Shown one piece after another: positions 17,630-27,174 of a DNA stretch of 64,000 nucleotides (positions are counted from its first letter, which is position 1; each line of letters opens with the position of its first letter). This DNA is from Planctomycetota bacterium (GTDB lineage Bacteria > Planctomycetota > Planctomycetia > Planctomycetales > Planctomycetaceae), in contig JAHZKX010000076.1 in assembly GCA_022600195.1 (NCBI GenBank), positions 62,001 to 126,000 of the forward strand, given 5' to 3'. Under the pieces are notes generated by a model that worked only from the letters and a program-made list of their open reading frames with translations, was not told where the DNA came from and searched no databases. The position numbers and the translations under genes were made by a program.

Positions 17630-19132
17630 TTAATAATCGCGGAACGGACCGCGTGGATCAGCCTTTGCCATCTCTTTTTTCCAGTTGGCAAAGTGCGCTT
17701 TCATTTCTTTCAACTTTTCAGGATGTGATTTTGAAAGATCATGCTTTTCGCTCACATCCTTTGAAAGATCAAACAGACCATTGCCCTTGACTGATTCCAC
17801 CCATTTCCAGTTACCTACACGAGCTGCTTTATCCGCCCGACGTTGCCAATACATTTCTTTACGTGGGGACTCGACCTGCGTCGTCAATGTAGGCAGCATA
17901 TCATACCCATCGAAGACAATGTCTTCTGGTAAAGGAATCTGAGCTTCTTTCAGGAAAGTGGGAACCAATTCCAGGGAAGTCAGCAGCTGCTCATTCACCG
18001 TGCCTGGTTTAATTTTTTTCGGATATCGCACAAGACAGGGAACTCGTATCCCCCCTTCGAACATCATTCCCTTTTTACCGGTGAGTGGTGAATTATCGGA
18101 ACCTCCGCCACCTCCATTGTCAGAGAAGAAAACGACTATCGTATTGTCTGCTATTTTGTATTGATCTAGCAGATCCAATACATTACCGATGGCGGCGTCC
18201 ATGCAAGTAATGGATGCAACATATTCCAGACGACGTTTGTTGGCCGAAACGACCTGTGTAATGACGGGCCCTTTTGGTTTCTCACGAAATTCGTAGCGCC
18301 CCGCCTTTTTCCGCGTGATGAGATTATCCTTCAAATGCGGATACATTTTTTTATATTTTGCAGGGGCCTGGGCACCACCTCGAATGCGGGGATCAAGGCT
18401 TGAAGCGCCATGCGGTGCGTTAAAAGGTAGATAAAGAAAAAATGGTTTCTGATGATTCTCTTTTAAAAAGCGAACCGCTTCGCGCTGAAACAGGTCGGTG
18501 CAATAAGTGCCTTTATCTTGCTCAGTCGCTTGATTATTACGAAACATGGAAGGGACGCCGTAACGTTCATGCGTAAAATAATCGATACCGGTGTTGGTGA
18601 ATCCATAAAAGTCATCAAAGCCTCGCGCTAGAGGTAGAAAGCGTTTGTGAACGCCTAAATCCCACTTTCCATAGATCCCACTGACATAACCAGCCTGCTT
18701 TAATAATCGGGGCAGTAACTTTTCACGAACATCCATACCACCAATTCGCTCGAAGGTCGCTTCGTATTCTGCAGGTTTGTATTGATAGCCGTAATCGGGT
18801 GCTTCATTCCGAATCATGTCGTAGACGCCATTCCGCTGTGGATAACGCCCCGTCAGTAAACTTCCACGACTGGGTGTACAGGCAGGCCAGGTCACATAAA
18901 AGTTGGTCAGTTTGGCACCTTCTTTAGCCAATCGATCCAAGTGAGGTGTAATCACTTCCTGACTCCCGAAGCAACCCAAATCGCGATAGCCCTGGTCATC
19001 ACTGACAATTACCACAATGTTGGGAGGCGTCTGTGCCGTCAAATGGTTTGTTGACGTCAGACAGAAAACTAATGTCATACACAAGATGCTGAAAACCTGA
19101 CGACGCCTTTTTTTGAAATGATTCAGATACAT
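17630..19132 (-). CDS. secreted sulfatase
   Basis: This 500-residue arylsulfatase-family enzyme should hydrolyse sulfate esters, probably on algal polysaccharides. The active-site motif CTPSRG (Cys85) is of the Cys type that a maturase converts to formylglycine. The metal ligands DD (45-46) sit in VIVSDDQGYRD. A further signature, FFSDNGG, appears later. The ATG at 19132 follows GAGAAG; the frame opens to a TTG at 19147 that I reject. A basic and hydrophobic N-terminus is a signal peptide. It converges on the PQQ-propeller gene with a 12-base gap. No maturase gene is present here. Confidence 0.9.
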   Translation of the reverse strand: MYLNHFKKRRRQVFSILCMTLVFCLTSTNHLTAQTPPNIVVIVSDDQGYRDLGCFGSQEVITPHLDRLAKEGAKLTNFYVTWPACTPSRGSLLTGRYPQRNGVYDMIRNEAPDYGYQYKPAEYEATFERIGGMDVREKLLPRLLKQAGYVSGIYGKWDLGVHKRFLPLARGFDDFYGFTNTGIDYFTHERYGVPSMFRNNQATEQDKGTYCTDLFQREAVRFLKENHQKPFFLYLPFNAPHGASSLDPRIRGGAQAPAKYKKMYPHLKDNLITRKKAGRYEFREKPKGPVITQVVSANKRRLEYVASITCMDAAIGNVLDLLDQYKIADNTIVVFFSDNGGGGGSDNSPLTGKKGMMFEGGIRVPCLVRYPKKIKPGTVNEQLLTSLELVPTFLKEAQIPLPEDIVFDGYDMLPTLTTQVESPRKEMYWQRRADKAARVGNWKWVESVKGNGLFDLSKDVSEKHDLSKSHPEKLKEMKAHFANWKKEMAKADPRGPFRDY

Positions 19133-19243
19133 GGCTTGTCTTCTCAAATTAAAATGGAATATACCTTAAGTACGACAACCTGATCATTTAGAATAACAAA
19201 AGCATCTAAGAATACACAATTCACTTTTCGGGGAATCAGCTGC

Positions 19244-20203
19244 ATGTTACGCTATTTGAATCTCTTCATTTCTCTCATCTTCGGCCTGTTTCTCATTCAA
19301 GACACGCAGCTCCACAGCGCTGAAGATACCGCTTTTGTAGCGTCTGATTTTCAACTCTATTACGGCGGAGACAACACTTTACTTGACAAGCTGCAACATC
19401 GAATGCGAAAAGGTCAGGTTGTAGTCATTGAATTACGAGGACTTGATCAGAAGCAAGTTTCTTTGTTAATAAAAAAAGCACATCAGACCGGTGCCAAAAT
19501 CATTGCCTATATCAGCATTGGAGAATTGGGCCAGTTAGAAAAAGATAACTTTGAAGCATTTCTTAAGCGACGCAAGAATGCGCCTGCTTTATCAAAGATG
19601 GTCCTGAGCAAGAATGAGACTTTTCAATCCTGGCACATTGATGTCAGCGAAAAAGCATGGCAAGATTTCCTTTTTCAAAGAATCAACCAGATCTATCAGC
19701 AGAACGTTGATGGGCTGTTTTTAGACACAATTGATTCCATTGATCTTTATATTAATGCACAAAAATGGCCAATTCCCCGCAGAGCTAAGAGCGTCAGCGC
19801 CATGATCAATCTGATACGTAAAATAAAAGCTCATTCACCAGATAAATTCATCATGCAAAACCGCGGGTTGAATCTGATTGGAAAATCAGTATTTGTAGGA
19901 GACGCGACTGGTATCTTCATTCCAGGTCTGAATCTGGCAAAATCACATCCAAATAATCCGGATGGCCTGCTTTGGGAAACAGCTTATGCTCATACGGGTA
20001 AGTGGATTGAAGGCAAAGAAAGAGAGATGATCCAGATTCAAAAAAATGGATTCACATCGGTATTCACTCTGGGATATTCCGACACGAAAGCAAATCAAAA
20101 ACAATTCTTTGAGCAAAGTCGGGCTGCTGGATTTATCCCCGCGTGGGCCAGCTCTTCGAAGAAATTACATACTGAGTTGACGCAGGGAATAACAGCAAAG
20201 TGA
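19244..20203 (+). CDS. GH114-like (endo alpha-1,4-polygalactosaminidase family) protein
   Basis: This 319-residue exported protein has a signal peptide of about 26 residues and a TIM-barrel pattern seen in the GH114/TM1410 family: KIIAYISIGE, VDGLFLDTIDS with its acidic residue, and LLWETAYAH near the end. Family members cleave galactosaminoglycan or act in exopolysaccharide turnover; the substrate here is unknown. Gene-start support is GGGGA 9-10 bases upstream of the ATG. It diverges from the sulfatase and converges on cysH with a 6-base gap. Confidence 0.72.
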   Translation: MLRYLNLFISLIFGLFLIQDTQLHSAEDTAFVASDFQLYYGGDNTLLDKLQHRMRKGQVVVIELRGLDQKQVSLLIKKAHQTGAKIIAYISIGELGQLEKDNFEAFLKRRKNAPALSKMVLSKNETFQSWHIDVSEKAWQDFLFQRINQIYQQNVDGLFLDTIDSIDLYINAQKWPIPRRAKSVSAMINLIRKIKAHSPDKFIMQNRGLNLIGKSVFVGDATGIFIPGLNLAKSHPNNPDGLLWETAYAHTGKWIEGKEREMIQIQKNGFTSVFTLGYSDTKANQKQFFEQSRAAGFIPAWASSSKKLHTELTQGITAK

Positions 20204-20209
20204 GAATGG

Positions 20210-21001
20210 CTAAATCATAAAGTCCGTTTCGCGTCCGAGAATTCGATCCACCAAATGCTGTGATAATTCGATGGCAGGTGCTTTTTTCCCGGAAACATCC
20301 GTCGGATTGATTCCACAATACTGTGACCAGGGACCTAAGTGCCTCCAGCGTCCCGCTCGATTTGGTTCGCTTTCCATGACAGGGGTCGTACAACGATTGC
20401 AGCCAATTGTGGGGAAACCCTGTTTGTGAAGCGGATTCGTGATGACCTGGTTGTCCTTGAGGTAATCCTGAAACTCTTCCTTGGAGAGACTGGCCAGAAT
20501 ATTCACTCTCAGACAGTTCATCGCCGGGTCAATCGCGAGAATCGGCACGTTGGCGCGCTGTCCTCCATCGGCACGACGCAAACTGCCAATCAGTGCATCA
20601 TATTGATCAGCAACCTGTAGCAGAGGTTGTGTCTTTCGCAAATCACAGCACTGTTCCTGACCTTCCACTGAAAGATACAATACTCCCAATTCTTCTGTTT
20701 GTTGCGCTATTGTCTTTTCAGGGTTCAAGGTGACAATATTCAAGCCGTACTCTTTGATCAACCGGTCTCGAGTCTCCAATGTTTCCTGGTATAAAACGCC
20801 GGTATCAACAAACAGAATGGGGATGTCAACTTTCATCTGACTCATCATGTGCCCTACAACGCAACCCGCTCTCTGCATGGAAGACAACGCTGCCAGTCGA
20901 GATCCAAACATTTCCTGCGCCCAATGAATCAATTCCGAGGGAGTTCGTTCCTCAAACGATTCGTTAAGATCTGATAAATCGGCCTGAGTCAGTCGTGCCA
21001 T
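20210..21001 (-). CDS. cysH: CysH: adenylylsulfate/phosphoadenylylsulfate reductase, 4Fe-4S type
   Basis: This 263-residue enzyme should reduce APS (or PAPS) to sulfite. The cluster cysteines Cys118-Cys119 and Cys201-x2-Cys204 (CC-x81-CxxC) are all present, which is characteristic of the [4Fe-4S] form that uses APS. The nucleotide-binding part is PILFVDTG. The catalytic Cys of the usual C-terminal ECGLH motif is Cys229 within QYCGIN, so its Glu and His neighbours are changed. AGGA lies 8 bases before the ATG. Together with the sulfite reductase at 2643 this gives the two reduction steps of sulfate assimilation. Confidence 0.87.
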   Translation of the reverse strand: MARLTQADLSDLNESFEERTPSELIHWAQEMFGSRLAALSSMQRAGCVVGHMMSQMKVDIPILFVDTGVLYQETLETRDRLIKEYGLNIVTLNPEKTIAQQTEELGVLYLSVEGQEQCCDLRKTQPLLQVADQYDALIGSLRRADGGQRANVPILAIDPAMNCLRVNILASLSKEEFQDYLKDNQVITNPLHKQGFPTIGCNRCTTPVMESEPNRAGRWRHLGPWSQYCGINPTDVSGKKAPAIELSQHLVDRILGRETDFMI

Positions 21002-21224
21002 TCAAGTATTCCTGTAGAGACCTTCTACCTGCAGTGCAGCAATAGGCAGTTCGCAAAATTAAAGTTGATCCTGTAAATTTCGTGAAATTTTACTTTCACC
21101 ACATTATTTTCAGGAATTGTAGCGTACCTTCAGAAATACCTCAATGCGCGCGGGAAAGCGTTCAGTGTCAATCAGAGTAAAATCACTCGAATAACAAGAG
21201 CATCACTACTAGACACTAAAATTT

Positions 21225-22040
21225 TCAGGCCAGCTGACGGTCAACCTGCGGGAAGCGGTCATTCTTCAACTGAAAGAAATTATCTTTGACCAGATCGGCA
21301 ATACTATCAACGACCAGATCTGGTTGATAGGCATAATTATCCAAATCAGCCAGTGATGTTCCTCCCGAAAGAACCAACACAGAACGATATCCCATCTCAA
21401 CTCCACCAAGAATATCCGTTTCCATCGTGTCGCCAATCATCGTGGTTTGAGCAGAAGAAATTCCTAATTCCTGACGGGCAGCACGCATCATAACTGGGCT
21501 TGGTTTTCCGACACTAAATGCTTTTTTCTTAGTGGCCGCTTCCAACATAGCAACTATTGCCCCGCAACCCGGTCGCAGACCATTTTGGGTTGGACAGTTA
21601 GGGTCCATGTTTGTGGCAATTAATTTTGCTCCATTTTCAATCATTCTTACCGCGGATTCGATCATCTCTAAGTTCATTGATCTTCCTTCACCCACCACGA
21701 CATAATCGGGATCATGGTCCACAATGGAATAACCATTTCGATGAAGCGCATGCAACAGGCCCCCTTCTCCAATTACATAAGCGGTACCATTTGGCTTACT
21801 CTGCGCCAAAAAACGAGCAGTTGCCATCGCACACGTAAAAATGTGTTCTTCGCCAACGATAATCCCCATCCGCAGTAGCTTTGTCACTACGTCTCGACGA
21901 GTTCGTTGACTGTTATTCGTTAAAAAAATGAAAGGCAGATCTCTCTTTTTTAGCTCGTTGATAAATTCGACTGCCCCCTCTATCAGGTCAATCCCTCTAT
22001 AAATGACACCATCCATGTCAATTAAGTATCCTGGTAACAT
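21225..22040 (-). CDS. HAD-superfamily (NagD/IIA type) phosphatase
   Basis: This 271-residue cytosolic hydrolase carries HAD motif 1 as DMDGVI (nucleophile Asp8, acid Asp10), motif 2 as FLTNNSQR, and motif 4 as MIGDTMETDI. These are features of subfamily IIA phosphatases such as NagD and p-nitrophenyl phosphatase-like proteins, whose natural substrates are small phosphorylated metabolites. AAGGA lies 9 bases before the ATG. It is monocistronic by context, with cysH 223 bases downstream. Confidence 0.87.
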   Translation of the reverse strand: MLPGYLIDMDGVIYRGIDLIEGAVEFINELKKRDLPFIFLTNNSQRTRRDVVTKLLRMGIIVGEEHIFTCAMATARFLAQSKPNGTAYVIGEGGLLHALHRNGYSIVDHDPDYVVVGEGRSMNLEMIESAVRMIENGAKLIATNMDPNCPTQNGLRPGCGAIVAMLEAATKKKAFSVGKPSPVMMRAARQELGISSAQTTMIGDTMETDILGGVEMGYRSVLVLSGGTSLADLDNYAYQPDLVVDSIADLVKDNFFQLKNDRFPQVDRQLA

Positions 22041-22344
22041 TGCTTTCGGTCCTTGAATGATATATTGAGTTCTGACTCAATTAAAAAATCTTTAGCTAGC
22101 AGCGCATAGAAACATACGGGTAAACACATGGCAATTGTTGTGCCGTACCACATGAGACAAATCAAATAATTGAAAATCCGGAAGATGATAACTTCTTACC
22201 TTATCTAGATTTTCATCATTTCTCTGAGATCATCACGGTTTAAAAAACTACGTATTCTTAATCAAGAACTCACACAGAAATTTTTGAGCGACTTAGAATT
22301 TAAGCGAAGTTGCCCAGCAAATAGACATGGCACGTTTTAGATAT

Positions 22345-22383
22345 AAAAAAACCCCGATTGGTTTTCCACAAACCAATCGGGGC
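22345..22383 (-). terminator. intrinsic terminator of hsp20
   Basis: A perfect 13-bp stem (22352-22364 with 22370-22382) with a 5-base loop is followed by a T run on the minus strand. It stands about 45 bases behind the hsp20 stop at 22427. Confidence 0.88.
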
Positions 22384-22426
22384 CGCAACAAACAAATTTT
22401 TGACTAAGCGAAATACCATATACTCG

Positions 22427-22864
22427 TTATTCAGATTTTGAGAGATCCTTTATCTCAATTTTTCTGGGCTGCATTTCCAGTTTTTTATTTAGAACAACCG
22501 TCAATACACCCGCGTCAAGTGTCGCATTGATGGCAACAGGATCGACCCAGTCAGGAAGCTGGACAACTCGCTTAAATTTGCCATAGCTCCGTTCATGATG
22601 CAGATATTCACGGTTTTCCTCAGTGGTCCGTTCGCCAGTCAGGATGAGATGTCCTGCCTGAATATCCAAAGAAAGATCTTCCTTACTCATACCTGGAACA
22701 TCCAGGGCAACGTGATATTTACCTTCTTCTTCCCAAACCGAGAGAGGTGAATAAGCTCCTTCCAGCCCGGAGACTGATTTCCCAAACATTTGGCTGAACG
22801 CATCATTCAATTCTGAACGCAGGCTTGCAGAGAAAGGAAAACCGACTTTGTGTGTACTTAACAT
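22427..22864 (-). CDS. Hsp20/alpha-crystallin small heat-shock protein
   Basis: This 145-residue chaperone should hold unfolding proteins in the cytoplasm. The alpha-crystallin domain spans about residues 40-135: VALDVPGMSKEDLSLDI, the RSYGKFKRVVQLP strand, and AGVLTVVLNK, which carries the conserved Gly-Val-Leu. The short C-terminal MQPRKIEI contains the usual I-x-I motif for oligomer assembly. AAGGAG is 8 bases before the ATG. A palindrome lies upstream at 22906. Confidence 0.92.
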   Translation of the reverse strand: MLSTHKVGFPFSASLRSELNDAFSQMFGKSVSGLEGAYSPLSVWEEEGKYHVALDVPGMSKEDLSLDIQAGHLILTGERTTEENREYLHHERSYGKFKRVVQLPDWVDPVAINATLDAGVLTVVLNKKLEMQPRKIEIKDLSKSE

Positions 22865-22905
22865 CAGATTTGCTCCTTAAAAGACATACCCTATTATTGA
22901 TTTCG

Positions 22906-22920
22906 GAACCATAATGGTTC
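22906..22920. promoter_or_regulatory. 15-bp palindrome in the hsp20 leader
   Basis: GAACCATAATGGTTC is a perfect 7-bp inverted repeat around one base, 42 bases before the hsp20 start. It could be a repressor operator. It is not CIRCE-like. In RNA it would form a tiny hairpin, so a role in heat control of translation is less likely. Confidence 0.45.
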
Positions 22921-23121
22921 ACATGAATTCAACTTTTAACAGTACATAACATTGCACAGAGCATGCCAAACAAGACACAAAAACGGCACAGCGCACTTAA
23001 TCCATTTATAATTAAGCACTTACAACCAAGAATCATCCGACCAAAATAAATTTCAATCACCAAAAAACTGCCATATTGACACCACGTCTAGTTCGCCATT
23101 TTGGCAGACCCTCGTTGAATA

Positions 23122-23160
23122 AAAAAACTCGCAGTAAACCTGGTGATTTACTGCGAGTTT
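23122..23160 (-). terminator. intrinsic terminator of glnA
   Basis: A perfect 14-bp stem (23125-23138 with 23147-23160), an 8-base loop and a run of T on the minus strand, ending about 40 bases past the glnA stop. Confidence 0.88.
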
Positions 23161-23198
23161 ATCTCAATCGTTACTCAATTACAGAATCCACTAAACAC

Positions 23199-24611
23199 TT
23201 ACGCGTTATAGTAGAGATCGAATTCGAAAGGATGAGGTCGCAAACGAATGGGATCCAATTCTTCGGTCCGCTTGTGCTCGATGAAGGATTTGATCAAATC
23301 TTCGCTGAACACATCGCCGGCTGTCAGGAAGTCGCTATCTTCTTCCAATGCAATCAATGCTTCTTCCAGAGATTTGGGAGCAACATTGGTTTCAGCCAGT
23401 TCTTCTGGAGTCATGTCATAAATATCACGATCCAATGGTTCGCCGGGATCAACCTTGTTCTGAATCCCATCAATCATGGCCATCATCAAAGCGGTAAAGC
23501 TGAGATAACCGTTGGCAGTCGGATCTGGACAACGGAATTCAACTCGTTTCGCCTTCGGGCTGCCAGAATACATCGGAATTCGGCACGCAGCAGATCGGTT
23601 ACGTTGGCTCATTGCCAGTGTAACAGGAGCTTCAAAGCCGGGTACCAATCGATGGAAACTGTTAGCAGTCGGGTTCGACAAGGCGATCAAAGCACGACCG
23701 TGTTTGATAATCCCGCCAATCGCATGCAAAGCCATTTCACTCATGCCTGCATAACCATCGCCGGCCATCAATGTATCTCCATCCTTCCAGAGAGAGATAT
23801 GAGTGTGCATACCAGAACCATTGTCTTCAAACACTGGTTTTGGCATAAATGTAACGGTCTTACCGGCTCGCTTAGCAACGTTTTTAATCACGTACTTGTA
23901 CCACATGAACTGGTCAGCCATCTGCATTAGGGGTGCGAATTCCATATCAATTTCGCACTGCCCGGCTGTCGCAACTTCATGGTGATGTGCTTCAACAACA
24001 ATCCCCACGTTCTGCAGTTCTTCAACCATTTCAGCACGCAGGTCGCCATAGCTGTCGATAGGAGAAACAGGGAAATATCCCCCTTTATAACCTACTTTAT
24101 GACCTAGGTTGCCCTCTTCTGATTTACCAGTATTCCAGGCGGCTTCAGAAGAATCGATCTCGTACATGGCTCCTCTTTGATTCGAGAGGTAACGCACATC
24201 ATCAAAGATGAAAAATTCTGGTTCAGGACCAATAAAACAAGAGTCTGCGATACCTGTCTGTTTCAGATAAGCCAACCCTTTTTTCGCGACACCACGCGGA
24301 TCTTTATTGTAATCCTCTTTTGTAATCGGATCCACAATATCTGCCAGAACACTGACTGTGGGTGCCTTGAAAAAATGATCCATTTTCACGGTCGAGGCGT
24401 CAGGCACGGCGAGCATGTCTGAACTGTCAATCGGTTGCCAACCACGAATGGAAGAACCGTCAAAACCAACACCGTCTTCAAAAGTACCTTCGTCCCAGGT
24501 ACTAATGGGGTACGAACAATGCTGCCAGGTGCCAAAGATATCGGTAAACTTTAAATCTACCATCTTAGCGCCATTTTTTTCTGCAAATGCAAAAAAGTCT
24601 TTGGGAGTCAT
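23199..24611 (-). CDS. glnA: GlnA: type I glutamine synthetase
   Basis: This 470-residue enzyme makes glutamine from glutamate, ammonia and ATP. It has the GSI signature GFDGSSI near the N-terminus, the [14 protein letters not shown] metal-binding segment, and [16 protein letters not shown] (the active-site region). Tyr398 in [10 protein letters not shown] corresponds to the residue adenylylated in GSI-beta enzymes, so control by a GlnE-type enzyme is likely. GAGGAG is 9 bases before the ATG. A 666-base upstream gap contains no recognised promoter; a sigma54 site was looked for and not found. Confidence 0.96.
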   Translation of the reverse strand: MTPKDFFAFAEKNGAKMVDLKFTDIFGTWQHCSYPISTWDEGTFEDGVGFDGSSIRGWQPIDSSDMLAVPDASTVKMDHFFKAPTVSVLADIVDPITKEDYNKDPRGVAKKGLAYLKQTGIADSCFIGPEPEFFIFDDVRYLSNQRGAMYEIDSSEAAWNTGKSEEGNLGHKVGYKGGYFPVSPIDSYGDLRAEMVEELQNVGIVVEAHHHEVATAGQCEIDMEFAPLMQMADQFMWYKYVIKNVAKRAGKTVTFMPKPVFEDNGSGMHTHISLWKDGDTLMAGDGYAGMSEMALHAIGGIIKHGRALIALSNPTANSFHRLVPGFEAPVTLAMSQRNRSAACRIPMYSGSPKAKRVEFRCPDPTANGYLSFTALMMAMIDGIQNKVDPGEPLDRDIYDMTPEELAETNVAPKSLEEALIALEEDSDFLTAGDVFSEDLIKSFIEHKRTEELDPIRLRPHPFEFDLYYNA

Positions 24612-25277
24612 CGCAAATTGCTCCTCTTTTAACTGAGTGAAACTGCAGGTCTAGAGCCCCGTCTTGCTCTCACCTGCGAAGAACCGATCATATCCACAAT
24701 AAGTCTAGGCAAAGCGCGCCACAGGCTGTTCTCAACTTGCCTGACCACCGAAAAAGCAAGCCCTTTGCAAAACGGGAACCGTTGCCACATTGGGTTACTT
24801 TTTCCTTTGCTTATCTTCGTGTGAGCCAGCCTGGACCTTTTAATCATCCAAATGATTTCAAGAACGCTGCTCACATTTCCCTGGTTACTTAAGTTCATCA
24901 TGAAAATAAGTAGATCGGCTGGAACAAAAGCGATTGCAGGAGCTCGCAACCATACCGAAACCCATAGGCACAAGATACAAATACGCTCGATGTTGACGGA
25001 AACTTCAGGTGATGTATCTTGCTTGATAGCTGACTAACGTAACGAAACAATCATCAGAAATCTACTGTCAGACACTAGTTCTCTGGTAATTCCCTGCCGG
25101 ATTTGAAATTTCTTAACTCCTGATATGCAAATGGACTTTGACGCAAATAACGATCCCCCGCTTCAGAGAATCAGGGCACCTTAGATCGGTCAATTGCCGA
25201 AAAAATGAAAGGAGATTGCATAAAAGAGTAGCTCATGCAGCTTTTCTGCTGCTTTTGCATTGATTTATAGTTCCAGC
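24612..25277. other. long non-coding region upstream of glnA
   Basis: About 660 bases lie between the pdxJ stop and the glnA start. Frames here have no ribosome binding site and odd composition, so I call no gene. A weak hairpin (25237-25252) with a downstream T tract on the minus strand may end pdxJ transcription. Confidence 0.4.
25237..25252 (-). terminator. possible weak terminator of pdxJ
   Basis: GCAGC (25237-25241) and GCTGC (25248-25252) form a 5-bp stem with a 6-base loop on the minus strand, followed after several bases by CTCTTTT. The stem is short and the T run offset. Confidence 0.3.
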
Positions 25278-25994
25278 CTAAATACTGACCAGAGCTTTCA
25301 TCTCGCGTACCGCCTGCTCCATTCCGACCAGTACTGCCCGGGAAATAATACTGTGACCGATATTGAGCTCACTTACATGAGGGATGGAAGCGATTCTTGA
25401 AACATTGCGATATGTTAAACCGTGCCCCATATGTAGCTTCAGTCCCTGTTCTATCGTAAATTCGGACACATTGACCAGCGTTTCATACTCCGTCTGCTGA
25501 TCCCCTGCCGAGGTCGCATCTGCATAACGCCCCGTGTGTATCTCAACTGCGTGGACCCCTGCATTTTTTGAGGCTGCAATCTGTTCCCGATCAGGATCAA
25601 TAAACAGACTTACCTCTATTCCAGCATTTTGAAGCTGAACAACACACTGTTTGACCCGGTCAAAATTCGCGATGACATCCAACCCCCCTTCGGTCGTCAA
25701 TTCCTCGCGTTTCTCCGGAACTAACGAAACCTGATCGGGACGCACATCCAGGGCAATCCGGGTCATCTCCTCTTCCGCAGCCATTTCCAGATTCAATTTC
25801 ACCTGAACCGTTTTCTTCATCGTATAAAGATCATGGTCCTGAATATGCCGCCGGTCTTCCCGCAGATGTAAAGTAATTCCGTCCGCACCGCCCAGTTCTG
25901 ACAGCACTGCAGCCCAAACGGGGTCTGGCTCATAGGTTAAGCGAGCCTGACGAACGGTGGCTACATGATCGATATTCACACCTAATGCCGGCAT
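25278..25994 (-). CDS. pdxJ: PdxJ: pyridoxine 5'-phosphate synthase
   Basis: This 238-residue enzyme condenses 1-deoxyxylulose 5-phosphate with 3-amino-2-oxopropyl phosphate to form vitamin B6. The barrel begins with [14 protein letters not shown], with active-site His and Arg, and carries [14 protein letters not shown] and LHMGHGLTY motifs. Length matches the family. It is not in an operon with pdxA. Confidence 0.94.
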   Translation of the reverse strand: MPALGVNIDHVATVRQARLTYEPDPVWAAVLSELGGADGITLHLREDRRHIQDHDLYTMKKTVQVKLNLEMAAEEEMTRIALDVRPDQVSLVPEKREELTTEGGLDVIANFDRVKQCVVQLQNAGIEVSLFIDPDREQIAASKNAGVHAVEIHTGRYADATSAGDQQTEYETLVNVSEFTIEQGLKLHMGHGLTYRNVSRIASIPHVSELNIGHSIISRAVLVGMEQAVREMKALVSI

Positions 25995-26238
25995 AGTGAG
26001 ATTACTTTCTATTTACAGAAAATGACAGATCGAATTGAGTAATCAAACCATGATCACAATTCACAATACTCAAACTGACAAGTGAAGTGGGGATTAAGTT
26101 CTCTCCCATTTCACTTTCGCTCCCCTATATTATAGGTTTGACACAGAATATCCAGAAACGAGATCCCGGATTCTCCCAGGATCTTATCAATTCACTGAAT
26201 ATTTCACTGATCATACTCACGGTCAAAATCGAGATTTT

Positions 26239-27048
26239 TCAGTTCGCTGATCGATAATGATCGGTCGGCAGTTGAAGATGCTCGGCATGTTCATCAGAAG
26301 CAGGACTTCCCAGATAAACAGTATCGCCAAGTTCTGCGAGTCGCTCCATCATCAGTGTCGTCACTTCTTCAAGAACTTCTCTCGACGCGCGACGATCATA
26401 CCAGGCAGTAAGGTCAATCGGCTCTCCATACACAAGTGAAGTCTCTGCGCGCGAATAGAAAGGCGCAATCATATTCTTCCCACGCGGCGAATTATTGATA
26501 TAGACCGGATACACGGGAGCCTTCGAACGAAGCGCCAGAAAGGCAATGCCAGAATTGGATTCTCCAATCGGTCGCGTATCCTGAATTCCCCCCTCTGGAA
26601 AGACGCCGATCAAGTCTCCCTGCTTTAGTTTGCGGAGCGCTTCACGAACGGGTACCACATCGCGTCCATCACGATCTACGGGAATCGAATGCATGGCCCG
26701 TGCAATCCAACCGACTAATCCGGGCAGTTCGTAATATTCACGTGCCATCAAAAAAGAGATACAGCGCATCGTTTTCTCTGGATTTCCCAAATGGGAGTTA
26801 CACCACAAAATCAGAGGGTCGGCTGGACTGCGATGGTTGGCAATAATAATCGCAGCAGAGTCTCCTGGAAAAGGACACCGCCGATTGGCTTTGATTCCCC
26901 AGAGACCAGGACCATACACGCGCGCAATCACAAACAAAATCCAGGCGCGCCAGCCATCAGGAAGTTTGACGGCTTGATAGACCATGATCGATAACGCGAC
27001 AGAAGCGTATAAAACAAGCGTCAGGATACCGGCGATTTCTGGATTCAT
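26239..27048 (-). CDS. PlsC-type 1-acylglycerol-3-phosphate acyltransferase
   Basis: This 269-residue membrane-bound enzyme should transfer an acyl group to lysophosphatidic acid. The catalytic motif NHRSPAD gives H72-x4-D77. FPEGGIQD is the glycerol phosphate-binding motif. One N-terminal hydrophobic helix anchors it. I use ATG 27048; the frame continues to a TTG at 27054 with no ribosome binding site. Other acyl acceptors cannot be excluded, so plsC is a family-level call. Confidence 0.85.
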   Translation of the reverse strand: MNPEIAGILTLVLYASVALSIMVYQAVKLPDGWRAWILFVIARVYGPGLWGIKANRRCPFPGDSAAIIIANHRSPADPLILWCNSHLGNPEKTMRCISFLMAREYYELPGLVGWIARAMHSIPVDRDGRDVVPVREALRKLKQGDLIGVFPEGGIQDTRPIGESNSGIAFLALRSKAPVYPVYINNSPRGKNMIAPFYSRAETSLVYGEPIDLTAWYDRRASREVLEEVTTLMMERLAELGDTVYLGSPASDEHAEHLQLPTDHYRSAN

Positions 27049-27174
27049 GATCAATATTCATACAAAACAAAACTGTAATATACGAAACATACTACACTCT
27101 CGCAGAGTTCCCAAATTATAGCCGGAATAAAAAAAGGAAGGCAAGATGAACCCTGAACAATGGCGCTGAAATCT

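Noticed and set aside
23076-23930. A 284-residue open frame on the plus strand
   Set aside because: It is antisense to the middle and end of glnA and reads as its shadow; no ribosome binding site and no family-like sequence.
24690-24730. Possible sigma54 promoter before glnA (GG...GC pattern on the minus strand)
   Set aside because: TGGCGCGCTTTGC has 8 instead of 10 bases between the GG and GC elements, so it does not fit the -24/-12 spacing.
24629-24973. A 114-residue minus-strand frame upstream of glnA
   Set aside because: Unconvincing composition, lies in the glnA leader region and has no ribosome binding site.
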